Below, in pieces: positions 25,914 to 34,682 of a stretch of DNA of 64,000 nucleotides (position 1 is its first letter; each line of letters starts with the position of its first letter). Under the pieces are notes generated by a model, which was not told the DNA's origin, did not search any database, and saw only the letters and a program-made list of their open reading frames with translations. The stretch spans positions 93,717 through 157,716 of the forward strand of contig JBCBYV010000008.1 in the NCBI GenBank assembly GCA_039815685.1, read 5' to 3'. Source of the stretch: Thermohalobaculum sp039815685 (lineage in GTDB: Bacteria > Pseudomonadota > Alphaproteobacteria > Rhodobacterales > Rhodobacteraceae). The position numbers and the translations under genes are program-made.

Positions 25914-27044
25914 ATGACCCTGATCACCTATCTCAACCGGGTGCATTTCGCCGACGGTGTGCTGGAGGAGGCGCTGCGCTCCGAGCTTGAGGTGCATGGT
26001 AAGCGCCGGCCGCTGGTGATCGCTGAGATGGTCGATCTGGCCGGGGTGCCGGCGGAGCGCCTGTTCTCGGGCTTCCCGGTCCGCACCGCGCCCGAGAGCT
26101 TCGCCTGCTCCCCCGGCCTCGCGACCGAGGCGGCGGCAGTTCAGATCGCGGAGATCTATCACCGGACGGTGCGCGATCATCTGGTCGCCTTCGGCTCGAG
26201 CCGGGCCATCGATCTCGCCAAGGTCGCGCGCGTCGCCATCGCCTATGACGAGCCCCTGGCTGCGATGTCGAGTGCGGAGGGCGGTGCGCGGCGGATCGGC
26301 GACCGGCTGCCCGATCTCTACGCTGTGCCGGGGATCGGTGGTTTCGCCTCCGCCGTCAGCGACTATGCGCGGGTCAAGCTGAACGCAGGGCGACAGGTGC
26401 TGATCTCCTCGCGCAAGCTGTTGCCGACCGTGACGATCTGCGACCCAACCCTGACGCTCGGCAGCAGTCCCGAGGCGAGCGCGAGTGCGGCGTCGGGTGC
26501 CATGTCCCGTGGGATCGAGGCGTTCCTCGCGCGCGGGTTCAATCCCCCGGCCGATGGCCTTGCGCTCGACGGGCTGGGGCGGACGGTGCGGCATCTGGAG
26601 CGGGCGCTTCATGACGATGATCTGGATGCGCGGCGAGAGATGATGGCAGGCAGCCTCAATACGGCGTTGGCGCTGCAGAAGGGGCTCTGCGGGATCCACG
26701 CGATCACCAACGCGCTTGCCTCCGTCTCCGGCATCGTGATCGACCACTGCGCGGTTGGGCGGCTGCTCTTGCCGGGGATGCTGAACCATTATGCCGAGGC
26801 GCTGCCGAGCCGGACGGCCTCGCTAAAGCAGGCACTGGGGTTGCGGCCCGATGCCGGCCTGGCCGAGGGGGTCGCGGGCATCCTACGCGCGCTCCCTCTG
26901 CCCGACAGCTTGGCGGCGATGGGGCTGAGCGCAGAGGATTTGGCCCCAGCGGCGGACCGCGCGGCGGAGGATCGTGCGATCGATGCGGGTCCCCGAAGGC
27001 TCCGGCGCGATGACGTCCACGCGCTCCTCTCCGCCGTGCATTGA
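25914..27044 (+). CDS. Iron-containing alcohol dehydrogenase-like protein with lost metal ligands
   Basis: 376-residue protein of the Fe-ADH/maleylacetate-reductase fold. The N-terminal half aligns with the NAD-binding half of the family (MTLITYLNRVHFADGVLEEA), but the Gly-rich GGGS motif reads GSSRAIDLAKV. The C-terminal half keeps the frame DPTLTL...SGAMSRGIEAFL and GIHAITNAL...DHCAVGRLLLP, in which the usual Asp, His and His metal ligands appear replaced by Gly or Ala, Arg and Asn; only the last His (DHC) remains. Metal-free maleylacetate reductases exist in the family, so it could still be a reductase, or it may be a non-catalytic relative. Next to an aldehyde dehydrogenase, 10 bases apart. 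Confidence 0.78.
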   Translation: MTLITYLNRVHFADGVLEEALRSELEVHGKRRPLVIAEMVDLAGVPAERLFSGFPVRTAPESFACSPGLATEAAAVQIAEIYHRTVRDHLVAFGSSRAIDLAKVARVAIAYDEPLAAMSSAEGGARRIGDRLPDLYAVPGIGGFASAVSDYARVKLNAGRQVLISSRKLLPTVTICDPTLTLGSSPEASASAASGAMSRGIEAFLARGFNPPADGLALDGLGRTVRHLERALHDDDLDARREMMAGSLNTALALQKGLCGIHAITNALASVSGIVIDHCAVGRLLLPGMLNHYAEALPSRTASLKQALGLRPDAGLAEGVAGILRALPLPDSLAAMGLSAEDLAPAADRAAEDRAIDAGPRRLRRDDVHALLSAVH

Positions 27045-27054
27045 GGGGGCGGGG

Positions 27055-28485
27055 ATGAAACCGCTTCTGATCGGCGGGGAGTGGGTCACGACCTCGCACG
27101 GCGCGGAGAATGTGAACCCCTCCGACACCCGGGACATCATCGACAGCTTCGCCGTCGCCGGCCGGGCGGAGGCGCAGGCGGCGGTCGAGGCGGCGCGGGC
27201 GGCCGCACCCGCCTGGGCGCTGACCACGCCGCAGGAGCGCCACGATATCCTGAAGGCCGCGGGCGATGAGCTGATGGCCCGGCGGGACGAGCTTGGCGAG
27301 CTCCTGTCGCGCGAGGAGGGGAAGATCCGCCGCGAAGGGATTGCCGAGGCTGAGCGTGCGGCGCGCATCTTCGACTTCTTCGCGGGCGAGGCGCTGCGTC
27401 CGGACGGAGAGGTCATGCCCTCCGTCCGCCCCGGCATCGGCGTCGAGATCACGCGGGAGCCTGTGGGTGTCGTCGGCGTCATCACGCCGTGGAACTTCCC
27501 GCTCGCGATCCCCGCCTGGAAGATCGCGCCGGCGCTCTGCCACGGCAATGCGGTTGTCTTCAAACCGGCGGAGCTTGTGCCGAGTTCCGCCTGGGCGCTG
27601 GTCGAGATCCTGCACCGCGCAGGGCTGCCGCCCGGGGTGCTGAACCTGCTGATCGGGCCCGGCTTGGTCGTGGGGCAGGAGATGCTCGAGAACACCGGCA
27701 TCGATGCGATCACCTTTACGGGCTCCGTTGCGACCGGTCAGCGGGTCGCGGCGGCCTGTGTCGCGCGCGGCGCGCGAGCGCAGCTCGAGATGGGCGGCAA
27801 GAACCCGCTCGTCGTCCTCGACGACGCGGACCTCGATGTTGCGGTGCGGGCGGCGGTGGATGGTGCTTACTTCTCCACCGGTCAGCGCTGCACGGCGTCC
27901 TCCCGCTTGGTCGTGACCGACGGCATTCATTCGCGGTTCATCGAGGCGGTGGCGGAGCGGCTGCGGGCGCTGCGGGTCGATCACGCGCTGTCGGAGGGCG
28001 CTGAGATCGGGCCGGTCGTGGACGAGACGCAGCTCGCGCAGGACCTCGATTATGTGGAGATCGGCCGTCGGGAGGGTGGCTCGCTTCGGACGGGCGGCGA
28101 GCGACTGAGCCGCGCGACCCCAGGCTACTACATGTCGCCTGCGCTCCTGACCGAGACGACGAACGCCATGAGGATCAATCGCGAAGAAGTCTTCGGCCCC
28201 GTCGCCTCCGTCATCCGGGTGCGGGACTATGAGGAGGCGCTGCATGTCGCCAACGACACTGAGTTCGGTCTGACCGCCGGGATCTGCACAACAAGCCTCG
28301 CGCATGCGACCCACTTCAAGCGGCACGCCGAGGCCGGCATGGTGATGGTCAATCTGCCGACGGCGGGCGTCGATTACCACGTGCCCTTCGGCGGTAGGAA
28401 AGCCTCGAGCTACGGCCCGCGGGAGCAGGGGCGCTATGCCCGCGAGTTCTTCACGGTCGTGAAGACCGCCTATACCGCGAGCTGA
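27055..28485 (+). CDS. NAD(P)-dependent aldehyde dehydrogenase (2-oxoglutarate-semialdehyde type)
   Basis: 476-residue aldehyde dehydrogenase, full length. ATG 27055 with ggggcgggg ahead is preferred to open sequence upstream, which overlaps the previous gene. Catalytic elements are intact: ITPWNFPLAIPAWKIAPAL (cofactor and oxyanion Asn region), FTGSVATGQ, the general base Glu in LEMGGKN and the nucleophile Cys in STGQRCTASSR, plus EVFGPVASV near the end. Closest by eye to the 2-oxoglutarate semialdehyde / KDG-aldehyde subgroup, but the in vivo substrate is unproven. Probably oxidises an aldehyde formed from the imported compound. Confidence 0.9.
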   Translation: MKPLLIGGEWVTTSHGAENVNPSDTRDIIDSFAVAGRAEAQAAVEAARAAAPAWALTTPQERHDILKAAGDELMARRDELGELLSREEGKIRREGIAEAERAARIFDFFAGEALRPDGEVMPSVRPGIGVEITREPVGVVGVITPWNFPLAIPAWKIAPALCHGNAVVFKPAELVPSSAWALVEILHRAGLPPGVLNLLIGPGLVVGQEMLENTGIDAITFTGSVATGQRVAAACVARGARAQLEMGGKNPLVVLDDADLDVAVRAAVDGAYFSTGQRCTASSRLVVTDGIHSRFIEAVAERLRALRVDHALSEGAEIGPVVDETQLAQDLDYVEIGRREGGSLRTGGERLSRATPGYYMSPALLTETTNAMRINREEVFGPVASVIRVRDYEEALHVANDTEFGLTAGICTTSLAHATHFKRHAEAGMVMVNLPTAGVDYHVPFGGRKASSYGPREQGRYAREFFTVVKTAYTAS

Positions 28486-28620
28486 CCGCGCAACCCCGCC
28501 CTATACCTCTCAGTCTGCTTTTGGCAGGCCCGCTGTTGCCATCATGCGAGACATCGCCCGATACTTCGCGCCCGGGAGCACTGCCGTCAGAGCGGGCCCC
28601 GACAAAGGGAGGACGACCCG

Positions 28621-29448
28621 ATGAGTGGCGCAATCTCTGTGCACCACGGCCCGTTCGGACGTGCCGCGCTCTACGATCTCAACACGGCCCTGACGACGCA
28701 TGTGCACCGTGAAGGGCATCTCATTTTCTACATCGATGGTGCCGAGGGCCTGGTGACGGTCGGCGATCAGCCGCTCCGCATCGACACCTCGCAGGCGGTC
28801 GCCGTCAGCCCTTGGGAGCCGCACAGCTTCAAGCCGGCCGACCCGGGGCAGTCATGCCTCTGCCTCGTCCTCTACATCATGCCGATGTGGTTCCTGGAAA
28901 CGAGCCGATCCGCCGAATTCGCGCTCAGCTTCGGCCGGCCCGCCATCCCGCTCACGCCGGAGATCGAGCGCTGGGTCACCCGGCTGACGAGCGTGCTGCT
29001 CGAGCATCAGCCCTCGACCCGGTTCGACGGGTTCCTGTTCGAAGCCACGCAGGCCTGCTTCGATGAAAGCTGGCGGGGGGTCGAGGCGCAGCCGCTCCTC
29101 CGCTCCGCCCATGCGCGGTTCAACGACTATCGCGTGCGCCGGTCTCTCAGGCTGATGCAGGAGAGTTTTACCGAGGACGTGGTGATCGACCATCTCGCGC
29201 GCGATGTCGGCCTCTCGCGCCCGCATTTCTTCAAGCTCTTCAAGATGCAGATGGGGATCACGCCGAACCTCTTTCTCAACACGCTGCGGACCGAGCAGGC
29301 CATCGGGGACCTGATGGGGACGCGCAAATCGGTGACGGATATCGGCTTCGATCTCGGCTTCTCGAGCCAGGCAAGCTTCACCCGCTTCTTCACCTCCAAT
29401 GTCGGCATCCCGCCGACCGAGTATCGCCGCGTTGCCCATATCGCGTGA
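28621..29448 (+). CDS. AraC family transcriptional regulator
   Basis: 275-residue regulator with a cupin-like N-terminal sensing domain (HREGHLIFYIDGAEG, VAVSPWEPHSF) and a C-terminal double helix-turn-helix (VVIDHLARDVGLSRPHFFKLFK and SVTDIGFDLGFSSQASFTRFF). Same strand as the flanking catabolic and transport genes, sitting between the aldehyde dehydrogenase and the permeases, so it is the obvious candidate local regulator. An aagggagg Shine-Dalgarno lies shortly before ATG 28621. Confidence 0.92.
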   Translation: MSGAISVHHGPFGRAALYDLNTALTTHVHREGHLIFYIDGAEGLVTVGDQPLRIDTSQAVAVSPWEPHSFKPADPGQSCLCLVLYIMPMWFLETSRSAEFALSFGRPAIPLTPEIERWVTRLTSVLLEHQPSTRFDGFLFEATQACFDESWRGVEAQPLLRSAHARFNDYRVRRSLRLMQESFTEDVVIDHLARDVGLSRPHFFKLFKMQMGITPNLFLNTLRTEQAIGDLMGTRKSVTDIGFDLGFSSQASFTRFFTSNVGIPPTEYRRVAHIA

Positions 29449-29572
29449 GGCCTCGGCCCGATTTGGCGATGGGAAGCGACCGGAGAAGACTGAAAGGTAC
29501 GCCGCCCCGGCAGGCCCCTCCCTAGTCTTTCCGCAAAGGCATGCGGCGACGTGTCGGTGGAGGGAGGATCGG

Positions 29573-29632
29573 ATGACCGAGCCCAGGGCGATGGCCGGGC
29601 TTTGGAGCATGCTGCGGGGAGGGCGAGGCTGA
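29573..29632 (+). CDS. Possible 19-residue leader peptide
   Basis: ATG at 29573 follows a strong ggagggagg and opens a 19-codon frame (MTEPRAMAGLWSMLRGGRG) whose TGA shares its A with the ATG of the first permease (TGATG at 29630-29634). The permease itself has little independent Shine-Dalgarno beyond the gggagggcgagg inside this frame, so ribosomes may reach it by termination-reinitiation. No family recognised. It may instead be chance, with the purines inside it acting as the permease ribosome site. Confidence 0.4.
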   Translation: MTEPRAMAGLWSMLRGGRG

Positions 29633-30645
29633 TGCGCGCCTTCGCCAACCGCCATCCGTTCTGGGCCGTCGTGCTGGCGGCGCTCGCGCTCATCCTGATC
29701 TGGATGATCTTCGCCGTCTGGCCCGCCTGGCTCGTCGATCTCATCGGGCGGAAGAAGATCTTCCTCAACGCGCTCTTTAACGGGATTACGCTCGGCGGGC
29801 TCTACTTCCTCGTCGCTTCCGGCTTCACGCTGATCTTTGGGCTGATGCGCAATGTGAACCTCGCGCATGGCTCGCTGTATCTTCTGGGCGGCTATATCGG
29901 CTATGTCTTCGCGGACCTTACCGGGTACTGGCTGATCGCCTTTCCGGCGGCCTTCATCGTGGTGGGCGCTGTCGGCGTGCTGCTGCAGCTCTTCGTCTTT
30001 CGGCGGATGGAGGGGCAGGACCTCCGCCAGACCCTTGTGACCATCGGCATCTCGATCGTGCTCGCCGATCTCATGCTCTGGATCTGGGGCGGGGACTTCT
30101 ACAACATCGCGGCCCCCAGCTGGCTCAGCGGGCCGATGGAGACGTTCCTCGTCACCGGCGTGAAGCGGTCCTCGGGCGAGCTCATCTACCTCAAATACCC
30201 GATGGTGCGGATCGTGATCTTCGCCGCCTCGGTGCTTGTGGGGATCGGCATGTGGCTGCTCCTGAACCGCACGCGCGTCGGCATGCTGATCCGCGCAGGC
30301 GTTGATGACCGTGAGATGCTGTCGGCCTCCGGCGTCCGCATCCAGCTCGTCTTCCTCGGCGTCTTTGCCTTCGGTGCGGGGCTTGCGGGGGTGGCGGGCG
30401 TCGTCGGCGGAACCTTCCAGTCCGTCGCGCCGGGGGAGGATGTGCGGTTCCTTCTCGCCTCGCTCGTCGTGGTGATCGTGGGCGGCATGGGATCGATCCC
30501 TGGCGCGGCGCTGGGCGCGCTTCTGATCGGGCTCGCGGAGCAGTTCGGCTCGGTCTACTTCCCGACCTACGCCGTCGTGCTGACCTTCCTCATTCTCGTC
30601 GTCGTCCTGGCCTTCCGGCCGCAGGGCCTTCTGGGGCGCAGCTGA
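29632..30645 (+). CDS. Branched-chain-type ABC transporter permease (LivH class)
   Basis: 337-residue inner-membrane permease. The start ATG 29632 gives an N-terminal extra hydrophobic segment (about residues 13-35) before the typical LivH core LFNGITLGGLYFLVASGFTLIFG and NLAHGSLYLLGGYIG. Later motifs include AGVDDREMLSASGV (cytoplasmic coupling loop) and VVVIVGGMGSIPGAALGALLIGL. Its stop overlaps the second permease start (TGATG at 30643). Confidence 0.92.
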   Translation: MRAFANRHPFWAVVLAALALILIWMIFAVWPAWLVDLIGRKKIFLNALFNGITLGGLYFLVASGFTLIFGLMRNVNLAHGSLYLLGGYIGYVFADLTGYWLIAFPAAFIVVGAVGVLLQLFVFRRMEGQDLRQTLVTIGISIVLADLMLWIWGGDFYNIAAPSWLSGPMETFLVTGVKRSSGELIYLKYPMVRIVIFAASVLVGIGMWLLLNRTRVGMLIRAGVDDREMLSASGVRIQLVFLGVFAFGAGLAGVAGVVGGTFQSVAPGEDVRFLLASLVVVIVGGMGSIPGAALGALLIGLAEQFGSVYFPTYAVVLTFLILVVVLAFRPQGLLGRS

Positions 30646-31709
30646 TGGCCGTGTCGGACCCCACGCGCGGCTTCGAGCGGGCGCCCGACCGGGTCGAGAC
30701 CGGCATCCGCGCGCCGGTGCAGATCTGGGTGCTGGGGCTCGTTCTGCTGACGATGCCGGCCTTCGCCTCGGACTTCGTGATCTTCCAGATCATGGGCTGG
30801 ACCTTCATCCTCGGGATGATCGCGCTCAGCCTCACCTTCCTTGCGGGCTATGGCGGCATGGTCAGCCTCGTCCAGATGTCGGTCGCCGCGATGGCCGGCT
30901 ACATGGTCGCGATCTTCGGGGAGAGCGCCATCGAGACCATCAGCCAGGGCTGGCCCTGGTATGTCGCCATCCCGCTGGCGCTCATCGTGGCGATGATCTT
31001 CGGTACTCTCTCCGGCTGGCTGGCCGTGCGGACGGAGGGGATCTACACGATCATGATCACCCTTGCGCTGGCCTCCGCCTTCTTCTACTTCACGCGCCAG
31101 AACTATGTGATCTTCAATGGGTTCACGGGGTTCAACGGGGTCCTGCCGCCCGCGCTCTTCGGTGTCGACTGGCGGGGGCCGCAGGCGTTCTACTACCTCA
31201 CGCTCTTCTGGGCAGTCGTGTGCTATCTCGCCGTCCTCTACGTCTCCCGCGCGCCCTTTGGCCTCGCGCTGCAGGGGGTGCGGGACAATGCGCGGCGGAT
31301 GGCAGCGCTCGGCTTCAACGTCACCGCGCACCGGGTCGCGGCCTACACAGTCTCGGCACTCATCGCCGGGATCGGCGGCATCCTGCTGACCTGGCAGTCG
31401 GCGCAGATATCGCCGGGCACGGCGGGCATCGGACCGGTGATCGACATCCTCGTGATTGCGGTCATCGGGGGCATGCGCCATCCGATCGGTCCCTTCATCG
31501 GCGCCTTCATCTACGTGCTGCTGAAAACCTTCGCCCTCGATGCGCTGGTTGCCGTCGGGCTTTCCGGGGAGCGGTTCCAGCTCCTGATCGGTCTTGGCTT
31601 CCTGCTCATCGTCTTCTTCTCGCCCGACGGCATCCTCGGCCTTTGGCAGAAGTTGCGGGAGAGCGGGCAGCGCGATCCCCTGCGCGACGGCGGGGAGGGG
31701 CCGCGATGA
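30645..31709 (+). CDS. Branched-chain-type ABC transporter permease (LivM class)
   Basis: 354-residue inner-membrane permease partner of the preceding gene. It has a short hydrophilic N-terminus, then about nine hydrophobic segments with LSLTFLAGYGGMVSLVQMSV, a coupling loop GVRDNARRMAALGFNV and IAVIGGMRHPIGPFIGAFIY. Its stop overlaps the next ATPase gene (ATGA at 31706). With LivH, LivG and LivF-like genes it forms one importer. Confidence 0.92.
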   Translation: MAVSDPTRGFERAPDRVETGIRAPVQIWVLGLVLLTMPAFASDFVIFQIMGWTFILGMIALSLTFLAGYGGMVSLVQMSVAAMAGYMVAIFGESAIETISQGWPWYVAIPLALIVAMIFGTLSGWLAVRTEGIYTIMITLALASAFFYFTRQNYVIFNGFTGFNGVLPPALFGVDWRGPQAFYYLTLFWAVVCYLAVLYVSRAPFGLALQGVRDNARRMAALGFNVTAHRVAAYTVSALIAGIGGILLTWQSAQISPGTAGIGPVIDILVIAVIGGMRHPIGPFIGAFIYVLLKTFALDALVAVGLSGERFQLLIGLGFLLIVFFSPDGILGLWQKLRESGQRDPLRDGGEGPR

Positions 31710-32497
31710 GCCTCGCCGAGAGCGTCACCGAGCGCCTGCACCGAACGGGCACCGCGAATGCGCTGGAGCTGAGGGGTGTGAGCAAGATGTTCGGCGCGCT
31801 CGCGGCGCTGACGGACATCACCCTGACCGTCCGGCCGGGGGAGCGCCGCGCGGTGCTCGGTTCGAACGGTGCGGGCAAGACCACGCTCTTCAACTGCGTC
31901 ACCGGGGACTTCCCGGCGACCACGGGCACGATCTCGTTCTTCGGGGAGGACGTGACCGCTTTTCCGGCGCATGAGCGTATCCGGCGGGGTCTTAGGCGCA
32001 CCTACCAGATCTCGCTCCTGTTCTCGGGGCTGAGCGTCCTCGACAACATCTATCTCGCCTGCTGCGGGGTCTCGCGCAGCCGGTTTTCCTTCCTCCGACC
32101 CCGGCGGGACGATGCGCTGATGGCCTCGGCCGAACGGCTCCTCGCGGTCGTGCATCTCGAGGACGCGCGCGACACGCTCGTCTCCGCTCTCTCCTACGGC
32201 CAACAGCGCCAGCTCGAGATCGCGATGGCGTTGGCCGGCGCGCCCCGCTTCATCCTCTTCGATGAGCCGGCGGCGGGGCTCTCCCCCACCGAGCGGCGAG
32301 ACCTGATCGAGATCCTGCAGGGGCTACCCGGCCATATGGGCTTCATCATCATCGAGCACGACATGGATGTCGCGCTCCGCGTCTCCGAGAGCGTGACGAT
32401 GATGCATAACGGTCGGATTTTTAAGGAGGGCAAGCCGGCCGAGATCGAGGACGACGAGGAGGTTCAGGCCCTCTACCTCGGAGACGGCCATGGTTGA
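31706..32497 (+). CDS. Branched-chain-type ABC transporter ATP-binding protein (LivG class)
   Basis: 263-residue ATPase with Walker A LGSNGAGKTTLFN, signature LSYGQQRQLEIAMAL, Walker B FILFDEPAAGLS and switch His in IIEHDMDVAL. The C-terminus with VQALYLGDGHG is typical of LivG. ATG 31706 overlaps the permease stop; an 8-bp overlap (32490-32497) couples it to the second ATPase gene. Confidence 0.93.
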   Translation: MSLAESVTERLHRTGTANALELRGVSKMFGALAALTDITLTVRPGERRAVLGSNGAGKTTLFNCVTGDFPATTGTISFFGEDVTAFPAHERIRRGLRRTYQISLLFSGLSVLDNIYLACCGVSRSRFSFLRPRRDDALMASAERLLAVVHLEDARDTLVSALSYGQQRQLEIAMALAGAPRFILFDEPAAGLSPTERRDLIEILQGLPGHMGFIIIEHDMDVALRVSESVTMMHNGRIFKEGKPAEIEDDEEVQALYLGDGHG

Positions 32498-34682
32498 GCG
32501 CGCGACCCCACGGCTCTCGATCCGCGGCCTCAACGTCTATTACGGGCAGAGCCATGCGCTGCAGGGCGTGACGCTGGAGCTCAACCACGGCGTCCTGTCG
32601 GTCGTCGGTCGCAACGGCATGGGCAAGACCACGCTCTGCAACGCGATCATGGGGCTCGTGCCGTCGAGTGCTGGTACGATCACGCTGGACGGGCAGTCCC
32701 TGGTAGGCCTTTCGCCCGCGGACATCGCGCGCCTCGGGATCGGCTATGTGCCGCAGGGGCGGCGGCTCTGGCGCTCGCTGACGGTCGATGAGCATCTGCG
32801 CCTTGTCGCGACGCCCGGGCCTTGGACGCCCGAACGGATCTACGCGACCTTTCCGCGGCTTGCCGAGCGTCGACAGAACGGCGGTGGCCAGCTTTCGGGC
32901 GGGGAGCAGCAGATGCTTGCGATCTCCCGCGCGCTCCTGCGGAACCCGAAGCTTCTGGTGATGGACGAGCCGACGGAGGGCTTGGCGCCGGTCATCGTTC
33001 AGCAGGTCGAGGACATGCTGATCCGTCTCGGTGAAGAGGGCGAGATCGACGTCCTCGTCATCGAGCAGAATATCGGCGTGGCCTGCGCGGTCTCGGAACA
33101 GCTCGGCATCATGGTCAACGGCCGGATCGATCGGGTGATGGATGCGGGCGTGTTGGCCGGGGACCGGGATCTGCAGCAGGCGCTCCTCGGCGTCGGCCGC
33201 CACGCCCACGACGAGACGCCGGAGGCCGCCCCCGCTCCCGCTCCCGCTCCCGACCGGGAGGCGGGGGATCGGCCCGCGGCCGCACCAGCCAGTGTGACGC
33301 GGATCTACGTCTCGAACCCGAAGATCCCCACCCGCTGGTCGGCGCCGGTTCCGGTGCGGGTGATCGAGGGTGCGGCGCGCACAGCCTCCGCCACCGCGCC
33401 CATCGCGACCAGCGCCAAGATCATACCGATGCGCCCCGCGGCGCGGGGAGGACACCGGATGACTGTCTATGTCTGCGGCACGCTCGACACCAAGGGGCCG
33501 GAGCTGCGCTTCATGCGCGACGTGCTGAAACGCGACGGGATCAACGCGGCGATCGTGGATCTCTCGACCTCGGGCGGCCACTCGAACGCCGACGTGCCCG
33601 CGCATGTGGTGGCCGCCATGCACCCGCGCGGCACGGCGGGCGTTTTCACCGGGGACCGGGGCACCGCGGTTGCGGGCATGACCGTCGCCTTCGAGCGCTG
33701 GATGCGCGCGCAGGACGGGGTGCTCGGCGTCATCGGCGCAGGCGGATCGGGTGGTACGGCGCTTGTCTCCCCCGCCTTTCGCGCATTGCCCGTCGGTATC
33801 CCCAAGGTGCTGATCTCGACGGTCGCGAGCGGGAACGTGGCCCAATATGTCGGCCCGTCGGACATCCTGATGCTGCATTCGGTGGCGGACGTGCAGGGCA
33901 TCAACTCGATCACGCGGGAGGTGCTGACGAACGGCGCCTCCGCCCTCGCTGGCATGGTGCGGACGCGGAAGGCGACAGCCGAGCCGGTGGAGGACAAGCC
34001 CGCCGTCGGGCTCACCATGTTCGGCGTCACCACGCCATGCGTGCAGGCGGTGATGGCAGGGCTCGCGGATGACTACGACTGCCTGGTCTTCCACGCCACT
34101 GGCACCGGCGGGCGGGCGATGGAGAAGCTGATGGACAGCGGCATGCTGTCCGCGATCGTCGACCTCACCACCACCGAGGTCTGCGACATGATCGCGGGCG
34201 GGGTCTTCGCCGCTGACGAGGACCGCTTCGGCGCATCCATCCGCGCGGGGCTGCCCTATATCGGCGCCTGCGGCGCGCTCGACATGGTGAACTTCAACGC
34301 GCCCGAGACGGTGCCCGAGCGCTATCGCGGCCGCCTCCTCTACGAGCACAACCCGCAGATCACCCTCATGCGCACGACGCCTGAGGAGAACGAGCGCATG
34401 GGCGTCTGGATCGGTGAGCGGCTGAACGAGATGACGGGTCCCGTGCGCTTCTTCCTGCCGGAGGGCGGTGTTTCGCTCCTCGACGCGCCTGGCATGGCAT
34501 TCTGGGATCCGGAGGCGGACCGGGCGCTCTTCGCCGCCCTCGAGCGGACCGTGCGCCAGACCAGCGCCTGCCAGCTCATCCGCACGCCCCACAACATCAA
34601 CGACCCGGAGTTTGCGGAGATGGTGATCAAGACTTTCCGCTCGTTCCACAAGACGCGCCCCGTCCGGGCGAAGGGAGGCTGA
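32490..34682 (+). CDS. LivF-type ABC ATPase fused to Tm-1-like (UPF0261) domain
   Basis: 730-residue fusion. Residues 1-235 are a complete LivF-type ATPase (VVGRNGMGKTTLCN, QLSGGEQQMLAISRAL, LLVMDEPTEGLAP, LVIEQNIGVA). Residues about 238-323 are a low-complexity Pro/Ala linker containing three tandem ctcccg hexamers (33235-33252). Residues 324-730 are a full-length UPF0261/Tm-1 N-terminal-type ATP-binding domain (VYVCGTLDTKGPELRFM, GAGGSGGTALVSPAFRALP, VFHATGTGGRAMEKLM), which is normally a separate 400-residue protein. An in-frame ATG (33459) with a strong Shine-Dalgarno starts precisely at that domain, so the second half may also be made alone. The adjacent gene encodes the partner Tm-1 half. 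Confidence 0.88.
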   Translation: MVERATPRLSIRGLNVYYGQSHALQGVTLELNHGVLSVVGRNGMGKTTLCNAIMGLVPSSAGTITLDGQSLVGLSPADIARLGIGYVPQGRRLWRSLTVDEHLRLVATPGPWTPERIYATFPRLAERRQNGGGQLSGGEQQMLAISRALLRNPKLLVMDEPTEGLAPVIVQQVEDMLIRLGEEGEIDVLVIEQNIGVACAVSEQLGIMVNGRIDRVMDAGVLAGDRDLQQALLGVGRHAHDETPEAAPAPAPAPDREAGDRPAAAPASVTRIYVSNPKIPTRWSAPVPVRVIEGAARTASATAPIATSAKIIPMRPAARGGHRMTVYVCGTLDTKGPELRFMRDVLKRDGINAAIVDLSTSGGHSNADVPAHVVAAMHPRGTAGVFTGDRGTAVAGMTVAFERWMRAQDGVLGVIGAGGSGGTALVSPAFRALPVGIPKVLISTVASGNVAQYVGPSDILMLHSVADVQGINSITREVLTNGASALAGMVRTRKATAEPVEDKPAVGLTMFGVTTPCVQAVMAGLADDYDCLVFHATGTGGRAMEKLMDSGMLSAIVDLTTTEVCDMIAGGVFAADEDRFGASIRAGLPYIGACGALDMVNFNAPETVPERYRGRLLYEHNPQITLMRTTPEENERMGVWIGERLNEMTGPVRFFLPEGGVSLLDAPGMAFWDPEADRALFAALERTVRQTSACQLIRTPHNINDPEFAEMVIKTFRSFHKTRPVRAKGG
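33445..33461 (+). promoter_or_regulatory. Internal ribosome-binding site and start for the UPF0261 domain
   Basis: ggggagga (33445-33452), 6 bases from ATG 33459, in frame within the LivF-UPF0261 fusion. Translation from here would give a 407-residue protein, the normal size of stand-alone UPF0261 proteins. Confidence 0.6.

Noticed and set aside
28527..28598. 8-bp inverted repeat before the AraC gene
   Set aside because: Arms are 56 bases apart and may be chance in GC-rich DNA; not convincing as a terminator or operator.
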